A DNA stretch of 64,000 nt. Origin: Tritrichomonas foetus. Lineage: Eukaryota; Parabasalia; Tritrichomonadida; Tritrichomonadidae. Positions within the stretch are counted from its first letter, which is position 1. Each line of letters opens with the position of its first letter. Position numbers and translations under genes: made by a program. A model generated the notes under the pieces. That model was not told the DNA's origin and did no database searches. It worked only from the letters and a program-made list of their open reading frames with translations. Shown in pieces: positions 1 to 9,397 of the stretch. The DNA lies in contig MLAK01000412.1 in assembly GCA_001839685.1 (NCBI GenBank), positions 30,281-94,280 of the forward strand, read 5' to 3'.

Positions 1-518
1 CAAGCATACAGTTTTTCTAATAAACGACAGAATGTTTCATCACAACCGAATGTTAAGTAATTTCTTAATGTGAAAGTTATATGTACGGGGGGTTTGGGGG
101 GCGGAGCCCCCCAAAATTTTTGAACTTTTCCTTATGGTAGTAATTTGCAGGCATTACGGTAAGTTATGGCTGTAATTTTGATCACATCTAGAGTCAAAAT
201 TATTGAAATACTCTGAACTCAGAAAAAATAATATTTTTAGGTTTTCACTTCTCATGTTTTCAAGAATAAATCATTGCAAAACTTCAAAATTGACATTTTC
301 GATTTCTTTCCAGTTATACCGGTTTTCAAAAAATCATGATCGGAAACTTTCGTTATCAGTAACCGCTCACCAATCGCTATTTGACTATAAACGATAGAAA
401 AGACGATAAAAAATTCCGATGATTTTACGATCAATTAATTAGTCAAATATTTAACCATAGGACAACGATATAAAATTCTACTGGAATTGACCTTTGAGAG
501 TTTGATAAGTGTTGAGCG
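1..518. other. Noncoding left edge
   Basis: No convincing gene is seen before the NAA20 start; the short open frames here lack ATG starts or sensible composition. The one notable element is a G/C-rich palindrome at 87-115, listed separately. The upstream gene presumably lies outside the window. Confidence 0.6.
87..115. repeat. G-rich tract and perfect hairpin
   Basis: Six G, TTT, six G, then C-GGA-G and six C form a perfect 10-bp inverted repeat (93-102 with 106-115) around a GGA loop, preceded by an extra GGGGGG (87-92). It is a sharp G/C island in AT-rich DNA. It could be a hairpin in a transcript, a G-quadruplex or part of a dispersed repeat. Function unknown. Confidence 0.6.
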
Positions 519-1049
519 ATGGTTTCCATTCAACCTTGGTCTCTTGAAGACATTTGGCGCTACAGTCGAGTAAATATTGACGAGTGGACAGAAACATACA
601 GTATCCCGTTTTATTTATACTATTCCTTACAGTGGCCTCAGCTTGCATGGACAGTTTCAAATAATTCGAACAATATCGTCGGTTATATTCTTGGATCAGC
701 AAAAACAGAAGATCCAAGTCAATCGAAAGGCCACGTTACGGCTGTTACAGTTTGCGAAGACTATCGTCGTCTTGGAATTGCATCACTTTTAATGAACTTT
801 TTAGAAAATACCGCCGATAAATTGTATAAAGCGTATTTTGTAGATCTCTACGTGAGACCAACAAATAAGCATGCACAAACAATGTATGAAAAGCTTGGAT
901 ATGTTTTGTATAGGCAAATCACAAACTACTATGAGACGATAAATGAAGATGGATATGACATGCGGAAATCTTTACCAAGGGATAGAGAAAAGAAATTTAG
1001 TATCCCTCTCGAACATCCTGTGACAAAAGATGAAGTTGGATGGGATTAG
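519..1049 (+). CDS. NAA20: NatB catalytic subunit, N-terminal acetyltransferase NAA20
   Basis: GNAT-fold acetyltransferase of 176 residues, the usual NAA20 length. It would acetylate the N-terminal amine of nascent proteins starting Met-Asp/Glu/Asn/Gln, on the ribosome with an auxiliary subunit not found in this window. The N-terminus (residues 24-38, TETYSIPFYLYYSLQ) matches the conserved NAA20 peptide-binding segment. The acetyl-CoA loop is RRLGIA at 83-88, followed by FVDLYVR and MYEKLGY, then YDMRKSLPRDREKK near the C-terminus, all NAA20 hallmarks. The ATG at 519 gives a full-length family protein. The gene stands alone on the plus strand, with the next gene convergent. Confidence 0.93.
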   Translation: MVSIQPWSLEDIWRYSRVNIDEWTETYSIPFYLYYSLQWPQLAWTVSNNSNNIVGYILGSAKTEDPSQSKGHVTAVTVCEDYRRLGIASLLMNFLENTADKLYKAYFVDLYVRPTNKHAQTMYEKLGYVLYRQITNYYETINEDGYDMRKSLPRDREKKFSIPLEHPVTKDEVGWD

Positions 1050-1182
1050 TACTTTTATATTAAAATGCTATTTTATGGGAATTCAGTTTATCTATTTTCT
1101 TGATATCTTTCATATGATTCTGTCACATATTCATCAGAAGGTTGTGATGAATGTTTTATAAAGAACTAATCAAAGAGGCTGC

Positions 1183-1214
1183 AAACCAAAGAAATAACAA
1201 ACCAAAGAAATAAC
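1183..1214. repeat. 16-bp tandem duplication
   Basis: AAACCAAAGAAATAAC occurs twice in direct tandem in the 3' intergenic space between NAA20 and the convergent TRAPP-like gene. It is probably simple slippage. Confidence 0.7.
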
Positions 1215-1291
1215 AAAAGCAAATAATAGAAATTTTATTTAACATTAAAATACAAAATGACCGAACAAATGACACTAAGAAGTCACAACAA

Positions 1292-2638
1292 TTAGAAAGT
1301 TACAACAATTGGACTCAAAAAAACTTTTGGATTATTCTCTTTGATTGCAATGTTATGTACATAAATTGCAGGCAAAATCGTTTGTCCTGCTTCAAGCGCT
1401 ACAAATCCAATTTTAATTTCTTTTTTCTGTCCAGCAAATAAAAATAAAGACTTCCGTGAGAATCCATTCACCAAAAATCGCGGTGATGCAATAATTTCAA
1501 TAAAAATTTGTGTGTAAGGCTCATTTTGATCAACTTCCAATGTAAGAGTTCCTTCAAATGGTTGATTTTTCACCACTGTCTGGGGTGCTTCAAATTTCGC
1601 TATTAATAATCTATCAAATTTCTGAATATTGTCAATGGAAAACTCAAAAATATGAGGATTATCTGATATCTCTGTAGTGTAGCTCACTGTAAAGAAAGCG
1701 GATTTAATATCTTCGTTATCCTTAATTGTACTGTGGAAACAATATTGCTCGCCTGGAAAAAGATCAATTGGTATGTCAAAACATTGTAACTCAGTATTTA
1801 CTGAAGTTACATCTAAAATGGAAGATGAATGGTCAGAAATGTTAGTTAAAGTCAATTCAGCAGTAATAAATTCACCTTGCTCGATAGTTGGCTTCTCTAT
1901 CACCTTAAAATTATGGTCGAAAAGTTGATATTCATAAGAAAATGGTGCATTTTCGTATCGTTCATTTTCATTGGAAATCGGAGAAGTGATGTGAATTTCA
2001 GCCCCAAAATCTTTTTCTATACGAAAAATACCATTTCCAATCATGCAAGTTACAGATGTGACTTTATCTGACGTGATTGTTGGATCAACATCATAATCAA
2101 CAATTCGCCTGATGCACTTTTGTGACAGAAAAGTGAAGTCACCTAGAGAAATCGAATGAATGTTGGAATTACTACTCATGAACTCAATTGAGATGTCATT
2201 AATATGAATAGCTTTAGCAAAATTGGAGAGTATGTCACATATTAAATGGGGCTTGGTTCCAGTTGTAATATGATCAGGCAAATAATGAAGACTGCAAACA
2301 AGTGGAATGATGTTTGCACACTCCTTTGACACCGTTAATTGCGTTTCTGGAATTCTGTTTAAGAAATCCGACAATTCTGCAAAGCGAGTTTCGTAATCTT
2401 GCGATTGAAGATATAACGAGTTCCGAATCAAATAATAGAGGCATAGACTTTGGTATTCTTTCTTTTTCTCGAGCATGTTGATGATTATGGGAAGAATGTT
2501 GTCTAAAACTGGCCAGAATTTTAAATCGATAATTTTATCTTTAATTTCCAAGAGAATTGGAAGCGCCTCGTTGTTTTCGCCGTCATCGATAAGAGCTTGA
2601 GCATTCGCGATTTGATTGACGATTTCAGCTCTTGCCAT
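1292..2638 (-). CDS. TRAPP-complex-like protein (TRAPPC10/Trs130-type C-terminus)
   Basis: 448 residues from the ATG at 2638 (M-A-R-A-E-I); the frame opens three codons earlier only with a TTG. The first 110 or so residues are helical (possible TPR-like). The rest is rich in beta strands resembling stacked Ig-like domains. The C-terminal pattern, large hydrophobics then AGQKKEIKIGFVALEAGQTI and LPAIYVHNI, resembles the terminal beta-sandwich of TRAPPC10/TRAPPC11/Trs130, tethering subunits of Golgi traffic. It is much shorter than those proteins (over 1000 residues). The assignment is a fold-level inference; another trafficking adaptor is possible. COG3 and VPS45 in this window belong to the same traffic route, but clustering is probably accidental. 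Confidence 0.45.
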   Translation of the reverse strand: MARAEIVNQIANAQALIDDGENNEALPILLEIKDKIIDLKFWPVLDNILPIIINMLEKKKEYQSLCLYYLIRNSLYLQSQDYETRFAELSDFLNRIPETQLTVSKECANIIPLVCSLHYLPDHITTGTKPHLICDILSNFAKAIHINDISIEFMSSNSNIHSISLGDFTFLSQKCIRRIVDYDVDPTITSDKVTSVTCMIGNGIFRIEKDFGAEIHITSPISNENERYENAPFSYEYQLFDHNFKVIEKPTIEQGEFITAELTLTNISDHSSSILDVTSVNTELQCFDIPIDLFPGEQYCFHSTIKDNEDIKSAFFTVSYTTEISDNPHIFEFSIDNIQKFDRLLIAKFEAPQTVVKNQPFEGTLTLEVDQNEPYTQIFIEIIASPRFLVNGFSRKSLFLFAGQKKEIKIGFVALEAGQTILPAIYVHNIAIKENNPKVFLSPIVVTF

Positions 2639-2901
2639 AAAATGCAACTAATATTGAAATAATCTTTCAAAGAAAATTTTACATCGACCGAATTAGCACG
2701 GTTACTTTTTAGTTAATATCAAATAAGTTAACTATTACTCAACATCAGATATGATCATGATCATTTCAAATTTTTGGAAAAAAAAGAATCCAAATAACTT
2801 CGAGAAACATTTATTATCAATAATAATATATTTTAATACACCCAAACAAAAATTTCAATTTTGTTCTATCAATATTATTCTATTCAAACTTATGAAATAT
2901 A

Positions 2902-3783
2902 TTATTCTTGGGTTTGCTCATCATCTTCATTATATATATCTTCATTTTCATCTTCTGGGTCATCATCACTATAATTATCGTTATCTTCATCATCCAAATT
3001 ATAAAACAGAATTTGATCATCAGGACTTTCAATTTTGACGTTAATTGTATGAGAGTGAACAAACTTTTCTGGTTCTTTAAAATCTGTTTTCACTTTTTCT
3101 GCTTTCAAAGTGAATAAAACTGAATGCGATCCACATCCATGATTTCCATCATCTTCTCCATCGAGTGTTTTTCCAACACCATCAATGTTTGCTGAGTAGT
3201 TATACTTCTCACATATTTTGTTGCACCATTCTCGAAATTCGGAACGAGTGAACTCAAATTTATGATCGACATGTCTGAATTCGCCAAATCTTCGATCTTT
3301 CCCAAATGACCGTGTGAGGATTTCATTGTATTCAATGTTAGGTGTAGTTAAATAAACAACTTCTGGCTGAAGTTTTGAAAATATTTCGTTTTCAAAATTT
3401 CTGAGCTCATCTTGATCAAGATGTTCAATTAATTCGAGAAAAGTAACAAATGGAGAGTTTTTATATTCTTTAATAAAATCATCAGAGAGTTTAGTTACAT
3501 CTTCATTGAGTAAAAAAAGATTATATGGTCTAGTTTTGGAATAGAAGATTCCTGGAACAGAAATATTACGTTTCCCTTTATTTAATGCATTAATGCTACA
3601 ATCAACACCAATTGAAAAATCAAGTCCTTCTGGATTTTTACTCAAATAAAATAAAAAATCACATTCCGCACATCCAAAATCTATTATGAATTTTGGCTTG
3701 AGAACTTTGATATGGGAAAAAGCTTGGCAATATCGTTGGGATGCGAGAGGGCGTAAAAATGGATTACTTACTTCAGTTGTCAT
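2902..3783 (-). CDS. HEN1: HEN1-type small RNA 3'-terminal 2'-O-methyltransferase
   Basis: 293 residues. SAM-dependent methyltransferase fold: motif I FIIDFGCAECDF (about 32-43) and acidic VDCS at 60-63. The HEN1 metal-site signature is present: E117 and E120-H121 in FLELIEHLDQDEL, then TTPNIEYN (146-153) and HVDHKFEFTRSEF (171-183) carrying the last histidine. HEN1 enzymes methylate the 2'-OH of the terminal ribose of small RNAs, protecting them from tailing and decay. The plant dsRNA-binding domains are absent, as in animal and bacterial homologues. The C-terminal 40 residues are a low-complexity Asp/Glu tail. It is divergently arranged with TrpRS across 103 bp. Small-RNA substrate is inferred from the family. 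Confidence 0.85.
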   Translation of the reverse strand: MTTEVSNPFLRPLASQRYCQAFSHIKVLKPKFIIDFGCAECDFLFYLSKNPEGLDFSIGVDCSINALNKGKRNISVPGIFYSKTRPYNLFLLNEDVTKLSDDFIKEYKNSPFVTFLELIEHLDQDELRNFENEIFSKLQPEVVYLTTPNIEYNEILTRSFGKDRRFGEFRHVDHKFEFTRSEFREWCNKICEKYNYSANIDGVGKTLDGEDDGNHGCGSHSVLFTLKAEKVKTDFKEPEKFVHSHTINVKIESPDDQILFYNLDDEDNDNYSDDDPEDENEDIYNEDDEQTQE

Positions 3784-3886
3784 TTGAATTCATAAATGGC
3801 CAAAATATGGTACTAATAGTTCTCAAAATTTCAATACTTTATGCAATTATTGAAATTTATCAGACCAGATTTGTTCACATTTCATT
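3784..3886. promoter_or_regulatory. Divergent promoter, HEN1-like / TrpRS
   Basis: This 103-bp spacer must serve both start codons. It holds GGCCAAAATATG (3798-3809), a 12-mer that recurs exactly at 5218-5229 upstream of VPS45. Initiator-like TTCACAT (3874-3880) and TTCATT (3881-3886) abut the TrpRS ATG. On the minus strand TCAA directly precedes the HEN1 ATG. This matches the trichomonad pattern of an Inr (TCA, pyrimidine, A/T) a few bases before the start. The assignment is by pattern only. Confidence 0.5.
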
Positions 3887-5047
3887 ATGACCAAGAAGTT
3901 GGCTGATGCGACAGACATCACAGTTGGGATGACCGACGAAAAACTCATCTCAGAATTCGGCTGTGGTGTTCTCGATGATGCTATTTTACAAAGATGGGAA
4001 AAAGTTACAGGTGTTCGCCCACATATGTTCATGCGCCGTGGTTTATTCTTCGCACATCGTGAATTAAACGCTATTCTTGATGCTAAAGAAAAAGGACAAA
4101 CGATTTATCTTTACACAGGACGCGGACCATCAAGTGATGCCCTTCATCTTGGACATCTTGTTCCATTCATCATTACCAAATATTTGCAAGAAGCACTCGA
4201 TTGCTATCTAATTGTACAAGTCACAGACGATGAAAAATTCATCCGCGACAGCAATCTCACATGGGAGCAAATTTCCGGATATTGCGATTCTAATATTCGT
4301 GATATTCTTGCCCAAGGGTACAATCCAGAGAAAACATTCATCATGAGGGAAAGCAAATATTTCGATATCAATGTTCCATTTTTGATGCAATTATCCAAAA
4401 GCATGTCACTTCACACAATTCAAAATCTCTTTGGTTTCACAAACGATCACAGCGTCGGTTATGTCGTTTTCCCAGCCAAGCAAATTGCTCCAGCATACTG
4501 TCAGTACTTCTCGAAATTATTTGGTCCAAGAAATGACATTTTCTGCTTAATTCCATGCGGCCGTGAGCAAGATCCATATTTCAGGTACGCCCGTGAATTG
4601 GCCAATCGAAACAAGAGCCTTAAATTGAAGCGAGTTTCTATGCTTTATTCACGCTTCATTCCAGCAATTGGCGGTGCTCAAAAAATGACAGCCAGCAAAA
4701 ATGATTCTGCCATTTATCTCTCTGACTCTGATGAGGAGATTGCACGAAAGATTAACGAATGCGCAAAAACAGCATGGACGCCAGAAGGAGCCGATCTCGA
4801 TGAAGATGTTGTCTTTAAATATCTTTCAACTTTCGACAACGATGATGTATTTGTTGAAGATGCAAGAAGAAGATACGGAAAGGGTGAATTGAAAGAAGGT
4901 GAAGTGAGGATGACTGAACAAGAATTAAAAGACAGGCTCATTGATGACTTAAAGAATATTATTCACGCCTACAGAGAAGGACGTGCAAAGGTTACAGATG
5001 AAGTTGTCGCTCAGTTTGAGGCGCTTAAGGATTGGAGCGGAAAATAG
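3887..5047 (+). CDS. WARS: Tryptophanyl-tRNA synthetase, eukaryotic type
   Basis: 386-residue class Ic synthetase that charges tRNA-Trp in the cytosol. The HIGH-equivalent is HLGH at 87-90 within SSDALHLGH. The KMSKS-equivalent is KMTAS at 266-270, where most eukaryotic and archaeal enzymes have KMSAS. Strings such as TGRGPSSDALHLGHLVPF and YVVFPAKQIAPAYCQYF are typical of the eukaryotic/archaeal branch rather than the bacterial one. There is no WHEP extension, and the length fits a minimal cytosolic enzyme. The ATG at 3887 sits just behind an Inr-like TTCACATTTCATT. Codons are more GC-rich at third positions than in neighbouring unknown genes, suggesting high expression. Confidence 0.95.
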   Translation: MTKKLADATDITVGMTDEKLISEFGCGVLDDAILQRWEKVTGVRPHMFMRRGLFFAHRELNAILDAKEKGQTIYLYTGRGPSSDALHLGHLVPFIITKYLQEALDCYLIVQVTDDEKFIRDSNLTWEQISGYCDSNIRDILAQGYNPEKTFIMRESKYFDINVPFLMQLSKSMSLHTIQNLFGFTNDHSVGYVVFPAKQIAPAYCQYFSKLFGPRNDIFCLIPCGREQDPYFRYARELANRNKSLKLKRVSMLYSRFIPAIGGAQKMTASKNDSAIYLSDSDEEIARKINECAKTAWTPEGADLDEDVVFKYLSTFDNDDVFVEDARRRYGKGELKEGEVRMTEQELKDRLIDDLKNIIHAYREGRAKVTDEVVAQFEALKDWSGK

Positions 5048-5378
5048 AAGAAAAAAAGTCTTTTTCAAAAAATAAACTATATTCTCATTTTGCATTAATA
5101 AATAAGCTATTTCTTCCTCTTTACAAATTTCGCTGATGAAAGAAACTTCTTTAATTGAATGATTAAAATTCTTTACTTTCACAAAGTAGATTTTTTGGCG
5201 CTTAATTATTTATATGAGGCCAAAATATGATATTTATTTTGTTGATAATTATGATAGACATAATTCACAAGCTTTAGTTGTGTATTTGACCTGATTGATA
5301 TAAATTTCAAAATTGAAATAAAATATCCAGTCATAAAAATTATTGAATGAAAATAAAACCACTAAAAAGAAATCGAAA
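5048..5378. other. Intergenic, TrpRS to VPS45
   Basis: No gene seen. It contains the exact GGCCAAAATATG repeat at 5218-5229 and TTTGACC near 5285, both candidate upstream elements of VPS45. A TTG-initiated in-frame extension of the VPS45 frame reaches back to 5343 but has no ATG. Confidence 0.6.
5218..5229 (+). promoter_or_regulatory. GGCCAAAATATG upstream motif
   Basis: Exact 12-bp match to 3798-3809. It lies 150 bp before the VPS45 ATG. Shorter GGCCAAAA relatives occur upstream of PACRG (9814-9821) and the DGK gene (31639-31646). Candidate transcription-factor site. Confidence 0.4.
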
Positions 5379-7019
5379 ATGGATACTATCAACGCCTTAC
5401 GATCATATATCGAATCAGTCCTTACAAATGTCCATGATATGAAAGTTTTACTTTTCGATGATGAAACTTCTCATATTGCTTCACTTGTTTACACTCAATC
5501 CGAATTATTAAAGCATGATGTTGTTTTAATCGAGCCATTAAGCAAATGCGTGAATAAAGTGTCAGATGACGCACTTTCGATTCTCCAATGTGTTTGTATT
5601 TTACGGCCTACTCAGCAAAATATTCATGATTTATGTAGCGAATTAAATTCCCCGCATTTTAACACTTATTACATATTCTTTACCAACGTCGTCCAAAAAG
5701 AAATGCTTCGCCAACTCGCACTCGCAGATCACTGTTGTAAGGTTTTCGTCGTCCATGAAATATTTATTGACGTTTTGGCTTTAAACAAACGCCTTTTTTC
5801 AGTTGGAGTGCCATCGTGCATCAATTCCCTGATGGTGAGGCAAGACGATCCGAAGATGCAGCGTATCGTCGATGGATTATTTTCCATGATTTGCGCATTC
5901 AAATTAAAGACTGCAATTAAATATGACGCATCATCATCATTATGTAAAGCTGTTGGTGAAAGACTTTCTCGCCAAATTGATGACAATAACGATTTATTCC
6001 AATCAACAACAGCTACATCATTGATAATCCTCATCGATCGACGAACTGACCCACTTACTCCAATCCTTCATAATTGGTCATACCAATCTCTTCTCCATGA
6101 AATTGTTGGAATTAATAATAATATTGTGAAAGTGAGCAATAAACAATCTATCGTTCTCGATGAACGAACTGATGACTTTTTCTGTTCAAATTTGAATGCC
6201 AATTATGGGGATTTAGGAGAGGCCCATAACAACCTCCTAAAAAGTGTTCAAGCTCAACATACTGATGTGAAAGATATCCAAGATGTTGAAGCATTGAAAA
6301 AGTTCATTCATACTTATCCAATTTATCAAGAAAAGAAAGCAGTTGCTGCCAAACACTCTGAGTTGTTAAGTGCCATTTCCTCGTCAATAAAAAATGAAAA
6401 TTTACTCGAATTTGCTCCACTTGAACAAGAAATTGCAGTTGAAAATTCACAAGCGAAACATTTCGAAGGAGTTATGGCTTCAATTCGCGATTCTCGAATT
6501 ACTGACCAAAATGCATTACGAATTGCTATCCTTTATGCACTTAGGTATGAAGGTGTTAAAGATAACAACATTGATGATATTAAAGGTGCTCTTTATTCTA
6601 GACATAAAGGTGACAGAATGGTTGATGAACTTGATCGTGCAATTTTATTTGCTGGAAACAGTTACAAACGTGCTGAGCCGTTATTTTTGAATAAATCCCT
6701 CTTTTCTAAAGCGAGAAATTTCATTGGACTGGATGAATCTGGTCAAAATAAGTTCATGCAATATACTCCTCACTTTGCTTCACTTGTACAGAAGCTAGAA
6801 AAGAAACAATTCGAATCCCCTCAATTTCCTTCAATTAGGGAACTACCTGGAACTTTGGAGCCTAAGAAATTTATCATATTTTACGTTGGTGGAGCAACTT
6901 ATGAAGAAGGAAGAATTGCTTATCAAGCGGCTTCATCTGGTTTAGATATCATTGTGGGAGGAACAACAATTCATAATATGAAATCATTTGTTTCTAATGA
7001 AATAATGGGAAATGAATGA
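5379..7019 (+). CDS. VPS45: Sec1/Munc18 protein VPS45
   Basis: 546 residues from the ATG at 5379 (MDTINALRSYIE), where VPS45 proteins normally begin; human VPS45 is about 570. SM proteins bind syntaxin-type SNAREs; VPS45 acts with the TGN/endosome syntaxins. Family strings include MKVLLFDDETSHIASLVYTQ near the start, LIILIDRRTDPLTPILHNWSY mid-protein, AILYALRYEGV, and a C-terminal VGGATYEEGRIAY with IVGGTTIHNMKSF, which favours VPS45 over VPS33, Sly1 or Sec1. The protein appears complete. The 12 residues that could be added upstream use a TTG start and are poorly supported. Confidence 0.92.
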   Translation: MDTINALRSYIESVLTNVHDMKVLLFDDETSHIASLVYTQSELLKHDVVLIEPLSKCVNKVSDDALSILQCVCILRPTQQNIHDLCSELNSPHFNTYYIFFTNVVQKEMLRQLALADHCCKVFVVHEIFIDVLALNKRLFSVGVPSCINSLMVRQDDPKMQRIVDGLFSMICAFKLKTAIKYDASSSLCKAVGERLSRQIDDNNDLFQSTTATSLIILIDRRTDPLTPILHNWSYQSLLHEIVGINNNIVKVSNKQSIVLDERTDDFFCSNLNANYGDLGEAHNNLLKSVQAQHTDVKDIQDVEALKKFIHTYPIYQEKKAVAAKHSELLSAISSSIKNENLLEFAPLEQEIAVENSQAKHFEGVMASIRDSRITDQNALRIAILYALRYEGVKDNNIDDIKGALYSRHKGDRMVDELDRAILFAGNSYKRAEPLFLNKSLFSKARNFIGLDESGQNKFMQYTPHFASLVQKLEKKQFESPQFPSIRELPGTLEPKKFIIFYVGGATYEEGRIAYQAASSGLDIIVGGTTIHNMKSFVSNEIMGNE

Positions 7020-7792
7020 AATTTGAATTTTACAAATGCATTGTTTTTATGGGAAAGGAAAAAAATCATTTTCCTTATATTTATTTTTGATTAATGTCTA
7101 ATATTGGGTTTAAAATAGGTATTTTAATTATATGGTGCTATATCTAAAATACTTTATTGTAATTTTAGTTTTATGTATCTTTTGTTATTTTTATTTTCTT
7201 TCTTTCTTTTTCACGATGTGAATTAAAATTATTATCAACGTTTGGTTGTTGAAGAAGAAGGAAAAAAAAGGTCATTTTGATGATTTCATGATGAGGAGTA
7301 TTTCATTGATATCAAAGGTTTGAGTAAGTGATGAAAAATATGCATTTTTATCAATTTCAGAATGAGGACAATGTCTTTATTGGAAGATTTTGAAAGAGTT
7401 GTGGGATTTGGTTTTTATAATTTCTCTAACTGTTTCTAAAGTGTTTCCAATTAAGATGATTCAAATCGATTTCACCTCTCTCTGTAATTTTCAAGTGCTG
7501 TATTTGCAAACTCATTGGTATGTATTCAATTAAAGTATTCAGAAAAAGTTAGGGAAATTGAAAGCAGATTTTATTTTGTATGATCATTCAATTGATAACT
7601 TTTTAATACTTTTCTTCGATAATCGGGCGCTTTAATTTCAAATTAATTGAGATAATTGAGAATTCGGTGAATTATAGAAATAAACATCTCAATATCCAAG
7701 TCAATACTCAGGGATGTGTCGCCATAATTTGAAAATGTTTGCTTACTTTTTGACCTATATTTTGACTTTAATTACGTTTAAAATTTGGGTCA
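7020..7792. other. Long intergenic region
   Basis: 773 bp with no supportable gene. Contents are AT-rich with a pyrimidine stretch (about 7187-7212) and a purine stretch (about 7253-7270). TTTTTGACC occurs about 45 bp before the next gene. No tRNA-like or conserved RNA structure was recognised. Confidence 0.5.
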
Positions 7793-9397
7793 ATGTTAGC
7801 ATATAAAGATGATTTTAATGAATTAAACCAATTTATGAAGACAGCTGATTTAGAAAAAGGATTTGCAAGTAAGAATCGAAGTGATTGGGTGAATGAATTC
7901 ATTCAACTATTTATATATAATATTAGTATTAATGATGTTGAAAGTGCAGTAGATATATTTGATCAATATGAAAAAAGAATACAATCAAGAGAATTTGATG
8001 TATTGCCACCAATAGTTTTTTCTGATGAGTTTGTGGATGAAATACATCAGTTGCTTAATCCAAATTTTATTGATTCTTTATTAATGCCTGCATTAACAAC
8101 TTTCATGTCATTTTATATTTTTGATTTAAAAATCGATTTGCTTCCAGTTAGAATGATTTTCGATGATATTCGCAATATGTTTGAACAAGTTGATGATGAA
8201 ACACAAGATTTGATGTTGAATATAGTTGGTCATGCTGCCAACCACTCTAATGAAACAGCTCGATATATAATTGACCTATTTCCAATCGAAATGATCAAGT
8301 CTTTTTATCTTAATCATCATTATTTTTCATCACCAATATCTAAACTCATTTATGAATTTACTTTTTGTCAATTATCAACTTCTGAAGTATTCAATCTGCT
8401 ATTTATATCAGTTTCGATTTGCAGAAACTCTGTTATTAATCCATCAGATAATAGACAAACCAAAAAAAATCATATAAATGAATCCAATCAAAGAATCAAA
8501 TCCAATCAGGCAAATTTAAAATTTTTTAAACAAAATATTTCAAGTGAGCAGATAAATATTTTTCCTAATCAAACAATCTTAAGTCAGTGTGGCGAACCAC
8601 AAAATTTTTTTCATCAAAAAGATGACGATGAAGATGAAGATGAAAAACTTGAAACGGAAAAAATAATTCGAATTATTGATACAACTGAATTTAATAATTC
8701 GTTGAGAGCGATTATAAATTTAATATATAAGTATCCAGATTCAACAAATTATTTATGTGATGAAAATACTCAATTTGATTTATTTTTAGATAAATTACTC
8801 GAATATCATGGAAATAGCAATCCAATTATACTTGAAGCAATATACAAATTATATCGAAATATTCGACATTTGGCTGAAAACTTCAAAATACCAAAGATTT
8901 CATATAGTACAATTATATCATATATAAATCCAGACATTGATATGCAACACAATTCAGATGTCATATTGAATGCAGAACGTATTTTAAAGTACCAAATTAT
9001 ATTCAATAAAAGAAACTTAAACATGTATAAATACTTCAAAAATAAAATGATTCTTGATCGTTTATTAAAAATCATTTTAAATGCACCTTATTCACTTAAA
9101 TTAAATACATTATCAACACTTGCAAAAGTTTTACAATTCAGTCCTATATTTCTCATTAACCATGCAGCAAAAATAAACATGGGTATTTTATTAATTGATG
9201 AAATAGATAGGGAAAATACTGGATTAACAAATAAAGTTATTTCATGTCTAAATTCTCTCTTTTCTCAAATGATAAAGTATGGGTTTAAAACAAAAGAGAT
9301 GGTTGATTATCTCAAAGAAAATGATGAGGTACACAATATTGAAGATCCTGATATATTAAATGAGCTTGAAGAAATATATGATCATCTGTCTCATTGA
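7793..9397 (+). CDS. Hypothetical helical-repeat protein
   Basis: 534 residues, family not recognised. It is almost wholly alpha-helical by composition, with evenly spaced Leu/Ile/Phe patterns suggesting an ARM/HEAT-like solenoid in two blocks (about 1-215 and 300-534). They are separated by a low-complexity Asn/Gln/Lys-rich linker and an acidic patch (DDDEDEDEK, near residue 280). No signal peptide or membrane segment is seen. The ATG at 7793 is preceded directly by GGTCA, an Inr-like context giving a near-leaderless transcript. Third positions are strongly A/T. It may be a scaffold or adaptor, but that is a guess from fold type only. Confidence 0.7.
   Translation: MLAYKDDFNELNQFMKTADLEKGFASKNRSDWVNEFIQLFIYNISINDVESAVDIFDQYEKRIQSREFDVLPPIVFSDEFVDEIHQLLNPNFIDSLLMPALTTFMSFYIFDLKIDLLPVRMIFDDIRNMFEQVDDETQDLMLNIVGHAANHSNETARYIIDLFPIEMIKSFYLNHHYFSSPISKLIYEFTFCQLSTSEVFNLLFISVSICRNSVINPSDNRQTKKNHINESNQRIKSNQANLKFFKQNISSEQINIFPNQTILSQCGEPQNFFHQKDDDEDEDEKLETEKIIRIIDTTEFNNSLRAIINLIYKYPDSTNYLCDENTQFDLFLDKLLEYHGNSNPIILEAIYKLYRNIRHLAENFKIPKISYSTIISYINPDIDMQHNSDVILNAERILKYQIIFNKRNLNMYKYFKNKMILDRLLKIILNAPYSLKLNTLSTLAKVLQFSPIFLINHAAKINMGILLIDEIDRENTGLTNKVISCLNSLFSQMIKYGFKTKEMVDYLKENDEVHNIEDPDILNELEEIYDHLSH

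Noticed and set aside
203..434. Short overlapping frames on both strands at the left edge
   Set aside because: Composition is low in information, the plus-strand frame lacks an ATG start, and neither resembles a protein family.
7280..7390. Possible C/D-box snoRNA (several TGATGA strings)
   Set aside because: No properly spaced box D (CTGA) or terminal stem found; TGATGA is common in AT-rich DNA.
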